A DNA stretch of 64,000 nt from Mytilus galloprovincialis (Eukaryota > Mollusca > Bivalvia > Mytilida > Mytilidae). Of the stretch, positions 34,270-46,309 are shown piece by piece (position 1 is the stretch's first letter; each line of letters begins with the position of its first letter). Both the position numbers and the translations under genes were made by a program. The stretch is taken from NCBI RefSeq assembly GCF_965363235.1, contig NC_134842.1:35238505-35302504 (forward strand). Reading direction: 5' to 3'. The notes under the pieces were generated by a model. That model was not told the DNA's origin. It did not search any database and saw nothing but the letters and a program-made list of their open reading frames with translations.

Positions 34270-36240
34270 TAATACAAAAGCTACCCCCTTACTTTATTTA
34301 CCAATCACCTCTCTTTATATATCAATAACCACAACCACACTCTGTATATATATCCCCATACTCTCTATATATATCCCTATACTCTCTATATCTACCCCAA
34401 AAGTCTCTCTGTATATCTCCACATAATAAACACCTATCACCTTACTTCATTTATCAATCACCTCACTTTATGTATCAATCACCACACTCTCTATATATAT
34501 ATCCCCAACACTCTATATCTGCCCCAAAAGTCTCTCTGTATATCTCCACACAATAAACACCTATCATCTTACTTTATTTATCAATCACCTCACTTTATAT
34601 ATCAATCACCACACACACACACTCTATATATCTATCCCCACTCTCTTTATCTACCCCAAAAGTCTATCTGTATATCTTCACATAATAAACACCTATCACC
34701 TCACTTTATTTATCAATCTTTATATATCAATCACCAAACTTTCTATATATATCCCCACAGTCTCTATGTTTATGACCACATCATAAACACCTATCACCTC
34801 ACTTTATTTATCAATCACCACACACTCTCTTTATCTATCCCCACAGTCTCTATGTTTATGACCAAATAACAAACACCAATCACTTTACTTTATTTATCCA
34901 TCACCTCACTTTATATATCAATTACCACACACTTTCTATATCTATCCCCATACTTTGGATATCTATCCCCACAGTCTCTATATTTATGACCACATTATAA
35001 ACACCTATCACCTTTCTTTATTTATCCATCACCTCAATTTATTTAACGATCACCACACACTCTCTATATATATCCCCACAGTTTCTATGTTTATGACCAC
35101 ATCATAAACACCTATCATCTTACTTTTTTTTCTCTCAATTACCTCACTTTATATATAAATCACCACACACTCTCTATATCTATCCCCTTACTCTCAATAT
35201 CTATCCCCATAGTCTCAATATCTATCCCCATAGTCTCTATGTTTATGACCACATCATAAACACCTATCACCTTACTTTTTTTAGCAATCACCTCACTTTA
35301 TATATCAATCACCACACACTATCTATATATATGCACATACTCTCGATATCTATCCCCACAGTCTCTATGTTTATGACCACATTATAAACACCTATCACCT
35401 TACTTTACATACTTTCAACTCGCATAAATTATCAATAACCGCACACTCTCTATATCTATCCAAATACTATCTATATCTACCCCAGAAGTCTATGTTTATC
35501 TTCACAAAATAAATACCTATCATCTTACTTTATTTTTCAATCACCTCACTTTATAAATCAATCACCACACACTCTCTATATCTATCCCTATACTCTTGAT
35601 ATCTACCCCAAATGTCTCTGTGTATATCTCCACATAGTAAACACCTATCACCTTACTTTATTTATCCATCACCTCACTTTATATATCAATCAGCACACTC
35701 TCTCTATTTCTATCCCCACAGTCGCTTTGTATTATTTATTACTCACCTCAATTTGTATATCAATTACCACGTGCACTCACTCTCTATATCTATCCCCATA
35801 CTCTCTATATCTACCCCAAAAGTCTCTATGTATATCTCCACATTATAAATACCTATCATCTTACTTTATTTATCAATCACCTCACTACATATATCAACCA
35901 CCACACACTCTATATATATATATATCTCCATTCTCTGGATATCTATCCCCACAGTCTCTATGTTTATGACAACATTATAAACACCTATCACCTTACTTTA
36001 CATACCTTTCACCTCACTTTATATATCAATCACCACATTCTCTATATCTATCACAATACTCTCTATATCTAGCCCAAAATTCTCTATGTATATCTGCACA
36101 CAATATACCCTATCATCTTACTAAAATACCAATCACCTCACTTTGTAAATGAATTACTCATTTTATATGTATCACCTCACTCAAAATATCTATCAGCTCA
36201 CTGTTTATATTTTCACCTCAATATATACATTATGTTTTAC
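34270..36240 (+). repeat. Composite minisatellite block, left arm
   Basis: About 2 kb of degenerate units marked by AAACACCTATCACCT followed by TTATATATCAATCACCACAC and CTCTATATCTATCCCCA, recurring every 85-130 bp. Mirrored in 46,310-47,800. No coding content. Confidence 0.85.
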
Positions 36241-36854
36241 ACACCACTGGGTAAATCTCTCAAAGCCCTATTTATTCCAACTTGAAAGTGGATAAGAGTA
36301 TGATAATAGTCCACGTTTCTGTGCAGAAATCTGTTTGTTAATTTAGATTTTAAACTTAAAATGACTCAATGTGTCACCTATCATTGTTATTTTTTTTTTC
36401 TTCAGAAAAGTGAAACAAGATTTTTGATAGATAGAAAATAGAAGAAAAGGAAAAGGTAATCTTCATTGAAATTAAAAGTATTATACATATGTATGTAAAG
36501 AGATAATTAGCAATTAAACAATCCTGGTTGAAATAAAATAATTTAGAAGAAATGTTTTTAAAGTGTAACCGCTCCAACATGTCATGCAATATTTTATGTT
36601 AATATCATGTCAGGTATCTTTTCAATAAAAGTAGCAAATATGGTATACTAACTGTCGGTCAATGATTCTAACATTTAAAATGAGTAAACCTTATATATAT
36701 ATTGTTTCAGTGTTATTGTACCTATATCATTGTCTACATAATACATCTGCTGGCACACACATAATGTATATACCACCACATATTATGTATCTACTGCCAC
36801 ACATAATATAATTATGGCCACATATAATATATCTACCGCCACACATAATCAATC

Positions 36855-37125
36855 AATACACTGTGTATATCTATCACCACACTATGTTTGTCTTTCACCG
36901 CATTATTGTCCATCACCACACTATTTTTGTCTATCACCACACTATCTTTGTCTATCACCACACTATCTTTGTCTATCACCACACTACGTTTGTCTATCAC
37001 CACACTATGTTTGTCTATCACCACACTATTGTCTATCACCACACTATCTTTGTCTATCACCACACTATCTTTTTCCATCACCACACTATGTTTGTCTATC
37101 ACCACACTTTATATTTTAATCATCA
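36855..37125 (+). repeat. 21-bp minisatellite, inner left arm (TTTGTCTATCACCACACTA)n
   Basis: About a dozen 18-21-bp units, a C-rich-top-strand relative of the 30.4-kb array. Mirrored by a longer array at 44,860-45,410. Overlapping open frames of about 100 codons on both strands are artefacts. Confidence 0.9.
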
Positions 37126-38446
37126 CAGTTGTAAAGCAAAGAAAAGTAATTACCCAAGTAAAAAATGATTTGAACTTTTCATTTAAATGATTGGTCTCAC
37201 AAATGAATTGTATTTCTACAAGTTTTACATTTTGATACTATCTTGGGATTCTGCCATTGCAATGATGAAACACTCCTACTTGTCCTTAGATGGAAAACAA
37301 ATAACAACTGTTTGGGGCTTTTAAATTTTGTATTGTTTTGGAATAATTATTTATTCAACTGAACCATATTGTTATGTTTTAGGTTAAACAAGATTTAGTG
37401 CCTGCCACACAATTAAGAAAGAATCAGAGGCAAGAATGTGTACAGAACAGAGGAAACTATTTTTACTGCACTTAGATTTGTGTTTTAGTTATATTCAATT
37501 AGTATTAAAGAGCTATGTACAATAAATCATGTTATATTATGTTCTTAATACTTTATGTCAATTCTCCTTCTCATGCTTTGGGTTCTTTGACAACATGGGA
37601 TACTCCTAGTAAAGTGACAAATGCATATCTTTTTTTAACCTTTTTCTAACATGTGTATCTGTAACAACTAGAAAATTCAGAAGCAGTTTTAATATACCTT
37701 GATACTTGATTACCCTTAAACTGAATGTAGCTCCTAGTAAAGTTAGTGTTTAGAATTCATTTTATAGGGGAGTCATATTCAGTGCCAAACAATTATTATT
37801 GAAGGAGTTATTCCCCTTAGATATATAAATTATGCGAAAAATTGCATGGAAAGCCTTTTCAAATCTACATCATTCATAGGATTGCTACGAAATTTATATT
37901 GAAGGTTTATCTTAGCAATTATTAGGGTTAGTTTGAAATTCATTTCAATTAATCCACTATTTCACCATGAGTAATGTCCCTTGGAAATGAAAATTTTATA
38001 GGAAATTGCCTTATACATGTTTTATATCAAATGCACTTTTGGCAATTATAGAATGATTTTACACCAGACTAAACTGGATTGATTTTAACCTACTCACTTT
38101 CTGAATGTGTTGACCCCAAATTTTCTACACTAATGACATGGTTGGTTTTCTCCTTTGAACTACATTATACAATATGGTATGTGTTTTGCCATGGTTGAAA
38201 GTCTCCATTGGATAGTTATCTTCTTGATAATCATACCACATTTCAAGTTTTTAAGTTTTAAGCCTGTATGAAACAATGTTTAATTGAAAGATTATTCAAG
38301 ATTTTCTTCATGTATTAGAATAACACATGATATGGGTATCCTTCCATGACACAAAATAAGAACATGCACAGCAAAAAGAATATGCTTGATTTGTATGAAG
38401 TAAAATAACAAAATTACAGAGCTCCTAGGAAAAGCAGAAACGAAAC

Positions 38447-38890
38447 GTTCCTGATCAAAGGCAAAATCAAAAGCTGAAACACATCAAACAGAATGCATAA
38501 AAAGTGAAATAAATAAATACTGAACTCCGAGGAAAATTCAAAAAGGAAAGTAATCAAATGGCAAAATCAAATGATGAAATACATCAAATGAATAAACAAC
38601 AACTGTTATATTCCTGACTTTGTACCTGTATTCTCAAATGCAGAAAATGGTGGATTTAACCTGGTTTTATAGCGCTAAAGTTCCCGCTTGTATGACTGTC
38701 ACATCAAATTCCATTTATTTATAACAATGCTTGAAAAAAACAAGAAAGACATATTTGGTATAATACCTGTCTTTTTACTGAAATGGTACAGACATTTTCT
38801 GATGTTGAAACTGGTGGCTTTTAACTGGTTTTACAGCTAGCTTAACCTCTCACATGTATAAAATTCCATTATATTGACAACAATGTGTAA
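38447..38890 (+). repeat. Dispersed repeat ('TGACTTGGTACAGG' family), two adjacent parts
   Basis: GGCAAAATCAAA...CTGACTTTGTACCTG and GGTGGATTTAACCTGGTTTTA match 2,260-2,400 and 60,030-60,110. A second partial copy (GGTACAGACATTTTCTGATG, GGTTTTACAGCTAGC) follows at about 38,785. No coding role. Confidence 0.55.
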
Positions 38891-39505
38891 ACAAACTTAC
38901 ATTATAGGTGGGTCGTTAATCCACTCAAACCTATATGTATTGCATGTGTTCTCAAGTATTGTCTAATTGTTAGGTACGTTAGTGTCTTTTGTCTGTGGTT
39001 CTCCTTCACAGTCTGAATGTATTGTCTGTAGTTCTTTAAAGATATCTGAATTTAAATAGTCTGTGGTTTTTAAAACAGTCTTTGTATTTCGGTGGTTGTA
39101 AGATACATCTAGTCTTTTTATTGTCTGTGATTCCCATATTCAGTCTGTATATGTTTTGTTTATGGTTATGAGATATAGGCAGTTGGTATTGTTCCGAATT
39201 CTAGGAACCAGTTTGTATCAGCCGTGGTTCTGAGTATTTTTTTGTTTATTTGTATTTACTGAAACTATTGAAGAATTTACACAGTTGATTAGTTAAAACT
39301 TGTTTGTTACTCAAAAGACGTTATTTCATGATTTAGGTAATAGTTGGCAATTTATTATAAGGTGAAATATCAAATCCCGAAAGACATTAGTCGAAAGAGT
39401 TGATCCCTTCATACTAGCATTGAGAAAATCAAGTCTTGATTATTCAAAGCAAAAAAAATCATAAAGGTACCGGTAGATATTTTTAACTTTTTTGTAGTGA
39501 ATGGA

Positions 39506-39795
39506 ATCTGCACGGTCTTTTGATAGTACTCTTTTGTTCACAACAACACATGTACACGAACAAATCTAAGGTCAATTGGGGAAAAAAATACGAAAAACTA
39601 CAGTCATGCGTTTTTAACTTTATTTGCCGAACATTAATATACAGTTTTCATGAGGAAAATGTCTTTTGATAATACACTTTTGTTCACAACACACGAACAA
39701 ATCTATGGGCAATGGGGAAAAATACGAAAAACTACAGTAATGCATTTTAATTTATTTGCCGAACATTAATGTACAGTTTTTATGGAGAAAATATA
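39506..39795 (+). repeat. Two tandem ~145-bp units
   Basis: GTCTTTTGATAGTACTCTTTTG (39,514) and GTCTTTTGATAATACACTTTTG (39,661) start two direct copies. Each runs through AATACGAAAAACTACAGT and TTATTTGCCGAACATTAAT. Non-coding. Confidence 0.8.
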
Positions 39796-40023
39796 TAGCT
39801 AACATGATTTCGTCATAGTTCTATATGCCATATTCACCATTTTCCTGACCGAAGAGGACATGCTATTATTAGTTGCTGATAATAAATGGCTATTTAAAAA
39901 AACTTCTACCATTTGAATGAAAATGTAGTATAGCGAATCAAGAAGTCACAACTATCAATCGATTTGAAGGGAACATACAGTAGATGCAGTTATTTAAAAC
40001 CTGACAGAAGTTAAGCTTAAAGA

Positions 40024-40170
40024 GAGGCGATCGATACCAAAGGGACTTACACACTGAGAAGTAGAGAATAAAGTGACAACATCAGGGATAAAAAAAGAAA
40101 AAAGACCAAATCACAAACACAAACAACAGTATAAAAAAACCTAAAAAAACCTAAAGTCTTAGCAACACAA
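40024..40170 (+). repeat. Short dispersed repeat ('GATACCAAAGGGAC' family)
   Basis: GATCGATACCAAAGGGACTT followed by an A-rich tail with ACAAACACAAACAACAG matches 8,235-8,330. Non-coding. Confidence 0.55.
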
Positions 40171-42499
40171 ACCACACCAAAAATCTTCACTAAACATATC
40201 TTTTTCTGTGGGTGGTTTAGAATTATTGAAGAAAGACTGATATTTGTTAATACTAGAGATTATAGATAAAAAGATAATATATATATATATATGTTGTGGA
40301 ATACCAACCAGAAGCCGCAATTATTTAGAGGATTTGGTTTTTAACTGAAGATAGTCATTTTATTAAAGCAAATTGTCGACTCTCTCTTATGCATGGATCT
40401 TTGAATGTTCAAGGCATGATTTGAGCTCAGATCCGGTTGTGATATAACATTACTTGATATAGATCACTAGCTATTGAATGAATATAATATTTAATTAAGT
40501 ATTGCCTCTTACGACTACCACATTTGTTTGCTACTAAATCATTAGCTGGAACAACTTTTCTACGTTTTCTGAGTACTTGATTTTTTTATGGTATATATAT
40601 TGATTAATTCCTGTTGCATGTTCAACACCCAGCGACGAATATTTCATGCACAGAAGTCAGTAGTAAAACTAGTTAGACGTTGAACTTGATACATGTACAT
40701 TTGTCACGATACATATGAATAAACTTTAAAAAAAAATATAAGACTAAACTATGTTATTTGTTAAAACATACAACATACAAGATTTGAAGAAGTTTTCAAT
40801 ATATTTTTCTGTTTGTTTGCATTCAGTTATTCTATCAGTAATCATAGAAATGGATGTAGCATTAACACATTTGTTTGACTAAAAATTACTTTAGCGTCTG
40901 TCCGATGTTCAGATTTATAACATATTTTACAATGGAATGAAGAAAATATCTTAATTGCTTACAACACTCTGTTAAATGTTTCGATGAATGATGATACTTT
41001 ATAAACTATAACCTGTCGATCTTAAACGATCTTGAAGTTTGATGTGCAAACACCAGCTAAGATATGATTTACACCTATAATGTTGGACTTTTCAATATCA
41101 TGTTGAAAAAGGGTTAATTAAAGTGCTATATGGACAACTGATATAACTGTCGCATAATTGATTAAAAATTACTCCCCAACTTGAAACAAGTGTATCTGCT
41201 ATTTACAAAATAAGGAACACAGTCTGAAACTGCGTATTAAATTGAAGCAATATCGGTTATTCTGAAGACAAATCCTTTCTTGATTTAAATCAATACGACT
41301 GAGAGAACAGCCTTTCGTGTAACTGTATATTAACTTCTAAAGATTTAACCTAATTTATATAATAATTGAGATATAAGTAATGCCAAAACGAATTTGCCTT
41401 AAAGATAACTACAATTATATTTTGAGCTTGCGTACCTGTTAATTTCAGGCTTTTCACGGGAATATAAGTGTATCTCCAAGTGCATAAAGTATACGCTATA
41501 AAAAAAATCTGATAAAAGAATGAGATGCTAAAAGATTATATGGTTAAGATTATGAGAAAGTTTAATTTATTGTAATATAGGGTTTTAGAAAATGAGTGTA
41601 AAATCCATTATCATGTAATATGGTTAAGATTATAAGAAGGTATAAATTATTGTAATAAAGGGTTTTTAGAATTTATGGATAAATATTCGCAAGAATTTGT
41701 ATAAACCGCAAAATCCTTCTCACTATACAAATCCTTAACACCGTGTATTTCTCAAATAAACCTATTGTAAAATACGTTCATGCTTCGGTAATGAAACCCG
41801 CATACAATTCTGACCTAAAAATCTACTAGCATATAAATTGCACTACAACATTAGAAAGTAAACATTATGCCAAAAGATTATTACATTTCGGTTAGGAGTT
41901 TTAGAGTAGATGGTGATAATTACAATGAGTAATAATGAGCAGATATGATGAAGTACATGTCCTACAAAAGTAAACACAAAGACAACTTGAAGATAAAGAT
42001 ACAGATAAAGAACTAACGATTTACGTTTTGTGGGTGGTGCCAACATAAACGATACGAGAGTTTGTGCAGATTCACAAATTCTGACCATAATCCTGCAATT
42101 TGTATTATATCAAATGTACACAAAGGATTGTAGGTGTTGTTTCTCGAATTCAAGCACATACTGCCTACTGTATAAATGTACATTGAAAGATTTCAATCAT
42201 AACTAAGTACCTATATAGCTCCTGCAGTCGGTAAACTCCCAAACATGTACCTTTACAAGGTTATGGCTATCCATGTGAAATTGTTTAACATATAATCCAT
42301 TATTTTAATGATTTTGTATTATCATTGTGGCATATATCAAACTCATTCGTTCAGTGTATATATTCAAGTTTGTGGTAATATGTCTTATGATTAAGTTAAC
42401 CCATTTTAATTCATATTTCATAGTGAGTCTATGTTGTGATGTCACACTGTTGTTCAGTGAAGGGTTAAGCTTGGTACCTATCAAAAAATTCAATTCCGC

Positions 42500-42785
42500 T
42501 GCATTTGTTATTCGCCTGTCCTTATTAGGTACTTAATGTTCAGTGGTTGTTGTTTGTTGACGTGGTTCATAAATGTTTCTCGTTTTTTTATTTAGATAAA
42601 TTCGTTTGTGTTCCCGTTTGAATGGTTCACACTAATGAGTTTGGGCCCTATATAGCTTGCCGTTCGGTGTGAGCCAAAACTCTGTGTTGAAGACCGAACT
42701 TTGACTTAAACATGTTATAATTGGTTACTTTTACAACTTATGACTTGGATGGTGAGTTGTCTCATATCACATCTTCTTATAAATA
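42500..42785 (-). repeat. Dispersed repeat ('AACTCTCCACAAGAGACC' family, diverged)
   Basis: The plus strand runs GTTCAGTGGTTGTTGTTTGTT, CCCGTTTGAATGG, TATATAGCTTGCCG, TTGTCTCATATCACATCTTC. The order and wording parallel 60,950-61,195. Confidence 0.55.
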
Positions 42786-42842
42786 TATATGAAGGATTGT
42801 CGATGTTCCTTCTCAAATATCAACACTTACATCCTCCTAATT

Positions 42843-42975
42843 ATAAAAAAAAGAAGAAATGGTATGATTGCCAATGAGACAACTCTCCACAAGAGACCAA
42901 ATTGACACAGAAATTAACAACTAAAGGTCACCATACGGCCTTCAACTATGAGCACAAACCACAGCTTTATAATTT
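42843..42975 (+). repeat. Dispersed repeat ('AACTCTCCACAAGAGACC' family)
   Basis: GGTATGATTGCCAATGAGAC, then AACTCTCCACAAGAGACC and GGTCACCATACGGCCTTCAA, matching 21,350-21,430 and, inverted, 61,100-61,195. Confidence 0.7.
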
Positions 42976-44108
42976 TCCTGGAAATATTTCATATTTATGT
43001 CATTTCTTATATGTCTTGCAGTCAGTAAACTACAAAATGTGCATGAAGGATTGTAAATAATCTATCTCAAATATGAACCCTTGCAGCCTACTGCATAAAT
43101 GTTGATGGAAAGATTTGATCCTTACTAATGTACCTATGATTTTCTATTTATGAGTTAGACTGTTCCTCTTGTATCTTTCGTTCCTCTTTTATATATCTCT
43201 TGCAGTTGGGAAAATACCAAATATGTATGAAGCATTGTAGATTTTCCCTCTCAAATAACAACACTTGCAGCCTACTGTATAAATGTTTGTGGAAAGATTT
43301 CATCCTTACCAATGTACCTATATATCCCTTGCAGTTAGTAAAATATCAAATGTGTATGAAGCATTGTAGATGTCCTCAAAGTTCAACACTTGCAGCATAC
43401 TGAATAAATTTTCATGGAGAATTTCAACACATACAGCCTACTCTATAAGTGTCTTTTGGATATATTTCACCCTGACTAAAATACCTATGCATGTCTTACA
43501 GTCGGTAACATATAAAATGTGCATAAAAGATTGTAGATGTTCCCTGTGGAATAATCTGAAAATTTTTGGAAACCAATAACTCTATTTTATGAGCTTCATA
43601 TACGATTATTTCAAGATTTTCCAAGTCTCCCTATTATAAGACTGTTTACATTTTCTTATCATCATCATAGACACAATATTTAGTTCTTGTCAAGAGATGA
43701 AGAATTTTATTATATATATATAGAAAAGCAATCATATAGCAATTGTTGCCGGAAAATTGTCACATTGATACCAAGTAAAAGTAATAATAAAATTTAAGCA
43801 TTTTTTATTTCATGAAAATCAAACCTAAATTACATAGAACGAAAGTTCCACTAAACTCAATACATTGTACAATTCTAAATATTCCAATACATAAATGCAT
43901 GAACAACGTAAATACATTCTGAACTACAAAATAAAACTGCTTTGATTTGTTTTTAAACAGCCAGAAATATGTTTACTTTTACCTTTTAGATAATATTTTA
44001 TACATAGAATATAAAATGTATTCATGTAAATGCATTCTATGTTTGTTACTTTAATGATAACCATTTACCTAGTAGTATAAAGTTCATCTTAGATGCATTT
44101 TAAATCAT

Positions 44109-44262
44109 TAAAATTGAGAATGGAAATGGGGAATGTGTCAAAGAGACAACAACCCGACCAAATAAAAAAACAACAGCAGAAGGTCACCAACAGGTCTTTA
44201 ATGTAGCGAGAAATTCCCGCACCCGGAGGCGTCCTTCAGCTGGCCCCTAAACAAAAATATAT
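44109..44262 (+). repeat. Dispersed repeat ('GAGAATGGAAATGGGGAATG' family), short copy
   Basis: Nearly identical to 13,946-14,095. It ends about 80 bp before the inner boundary of the right arm. Confidence 0.75.
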
Positions 44263-44859
44263 TGCACGTCTTCAATATATAAGAACACAGTTCAGTTGTC
44301 CTCCACATTGCAGATATTTAATTCAAGGACAAATAACAATATTAATTAATTATAACAAAAACACAAATCTAAGTGCAGTAAAATAGTCTCCCCTGTTCTG
44401 TAAAGAATTCTTGTTCTTATTCTTTCTTAATTGTGTGGCCGGCACTAAATCTTGTTTAACCTACAAAATAATATATGGTTCAGTTGAATAAATAATTAGT
44501 CCTATACAATACAGAATTTCAATGCCTCAAACCGTTGTTATTTATTTTCCATCTAAGAATAAATAGGAGTGTTTCATCAGTACAAAGATAGAAAATAATC
44601 CCCAGATTGTATCAAATTGTAAAATTTGTCATGCAGAAATACAATTCATTTGTGAGACCAATCATTTAAATGAAAAGTTAAAATTATTTTTTTCTTTAGT
44701 AATGACTTCACAAAGAACCGTGACTCAAATGATTTACCTTTTTTTTTTTATGAAATGTCAATGTAGGGAGAAAACAAGGCTTCATCATAACTATTTCTTT
44801 TTATCTTGTATTGGTAATAAGTATGTGTATGTGAATATGTAAACTGTGATGATTAAAAT

Positions 44860-45410
44860 AAAGTGTTGTGATAGACAAAGATAGTGTGGTGATAGACAAA
44901 GATAGTGTGGTGATAGACAAACATAGTGTGGAGATAGACAATAGTGTGGTGATAGACATACATAGTGTGGTGATAGATAAACAAAGTGTGGTGATAGATA
45001 AACATAGTGTGGTGATAGGTAAACACAGTGTGGTGATAGACAATAGTGTGGTGATAGACATACATAGTGTGGTGATAGATAAACAAAGTGTGGTGATAGA
45101 TAAACAAAATGTGGTGATAGACAAAAGTGTGGTGATAGGTAAACACAGTGTGGTGATAGACAATAGTGTGGTGATAGACAAACATACTGAAGTGATAGAC
45201 AAACAAAGTGTGGTGATAGACAAACATAGTGTGGTGATATACAAACATAGTGTGGTGATAGACAATAGTTAGACGATAGACAATAGTGTGGTGATAAACA
45301 TACATAGTGTGAAGAGAGACAAACATAGTGTGGTGATAGACAAACATAGTGAGGCGATAGACAATAGTGTGGTGATAAACATATATAGTGCGGTGATAAA
45401 TACACAGACT
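44860..45410 (-). repeat. 18-21-bp minisatellite, inner right arm (GTGTGGTGATAGACAAACATA)n
   Basis: About 25 units, twice as many as in the left arm. Open frames of up to 235 codons (HHTMFVY and LSPHYVC periods) are satellite by-products. Confidence 0.9.
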
Positions 45411-45807
45411 GTGGTGAATGATTAATGTAGTGTGGTGATTGATTATGTGTGGGGTAGATATATTATATGTGGCCATAATTATACTATGTGTGGCAGTAGA
45501 TACATAATAAATGGTGGTATATATATTATGTGTGTGCCAGCAGAAGTATAATGTAGACAAAGCTACAAGTACAATAACACTGAAACAATATATTTTTAAG
45601 GTTTACTCATCTTGAATGTTAGAATCATTGACTGACAGTTAGTATACCATATTTGCTACTTTTATTGAAAAGATACCTGACATGATATTTACATAATATA
45701 TTGCACGACATGTTGGAGCAGTTATTCTTTAAAAAACATTTCTTTTAAATTATTTCATTTCAATCAGGATTGTTTGATTGCTAATTAACTCTTTACATAC
45801 ATATGTA

Positions 45808-46103
45808 AAGAGTTAATTGTCGGTGTTGACATGAATATCAATTAATTGGTCATTTGTTATAAATTTCCTGTTTACAAAACTTTGAATTTTTCGAAAAAAC
45901 TAAGGATTTTCTAATTCCAGGCATAGATTACCTTAGCCATATTTGGCACAACTTTTTGGAATTTTGGATCCTCAATGCTCTTCAGCTTTGTATTTGTTTG
46001 GGTTTTAACTATTTTGATATGAGCGTCACTGATGAGTCTTATGTAGACGAAACTCGCGTCTGGCGTACTAAATTATAATCCTGGTACCTTTGATAACTAT
46101 GAA
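45808..46103 (+). mobile_element. Hammerhead-carrying repeat, complete insertion (~296 bp)
   Basis: The left arm at 36,477-36,500 lacks this segment: CATACATATGTA joins directly to TAATACTTTTAATTT there (reverse complement), so it is an empty site. The insert runs from AAGAGTTAATTGTCGG through TCCTCAATGCTCTTCAGC and the ribozyme motif to CCTGGTACCTTTGATAAC. Its first 11 bases mirror the flank. No coding frame; probably a short non-autonomous retroelement. Confidence 0.85.
46023..46066 (+). ncRNA. Hammerhead ribozyme motif, weakened stem III
   Basis: GCGTCA, CTGATGA, GTC-loop-GAC, GAAA, then CTCGCG, GTC and TGGCGT. Stem I again pairs over 6 bp; its second position is C-G here where the 17.5-kb copy has U-G, a pairing-preserving change. 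Stem III (CTCGCG) has a T-C mismatch, so activity is doubtful. Confidence 0.65.
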
Positions 46104-46309
46104 TAATACTTTTAATTTCAATGAAGATTCTTTTTCCTTTTCTTCTATGTTCTATATAATCTATCAAAAATCTAGTTTCACTTTTCTGAAGAAAAAAATT
46201 ATTAACAATGAGGTGTCTAAATAAACATAAACAAATTTGTGTACAGAAAGGTGGATTATTATCATGCTCATATCTACTTTTAAAATGATATAAATAGGGC
46301 TTTGAAAGA

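Larger units (their letters stand above)
29704..37515 (+). repeat. Left arm of a 24-kb inverted duplication
   Basis: Every non-satellite landmark here reappears reverse-complemented in 44,341-53,850 in mirror order. Landmarks are the GTAACCCGGACTGTAACC block (29,741), the hAT MITE (29,957), the core at 33,500-33,900, the TGAAACAAGATTTTTGATAG block (36,409) and the AGGTTAAACAAGATTTAGTG block (37,381). Homology stops at about 29,704 outside and 37,515 inside. The arms differ in length (7.8 against 9.5 kb), mostly in the minisatellites. Confidence 0.9.
42085..43560 (+). repeat. Interrupted ~130-bp tandem repeat with acceptor-like ends
   Basis: Units run from CTTGCAG(T)NNGTAAAATA through AAATGTGTATGAAGCATTGTAG and ACTTGCAGCCTACTGTATAAA to ACCAATGTACCTATATATC. 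Clear starts are near 43,019, 43,203, 43,332 and 43,497, with diverged parts at 42,115-42,240 and 42,788-42,835. Two other repeats interrupt the series. Each unit starts after a TNTNTTGCAG/TTACAG tract, which makes the units look like exons. Open frames of 62-69 codons exist but are not conserved between units. Confidence 0.7.
37516..44340. other. Single-copy spacer between the arms of the inverted duplication
   Basis: 6.8 kb without counterpart in either arm. AT-rich, no gene recognised. It holds the repeats listed separately at 38,447, 39,506, 40,024, 42,085, 42,500, 42,843 and 44,109. A short TA run is at 40,273-40,293. Confidence 0.7.
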
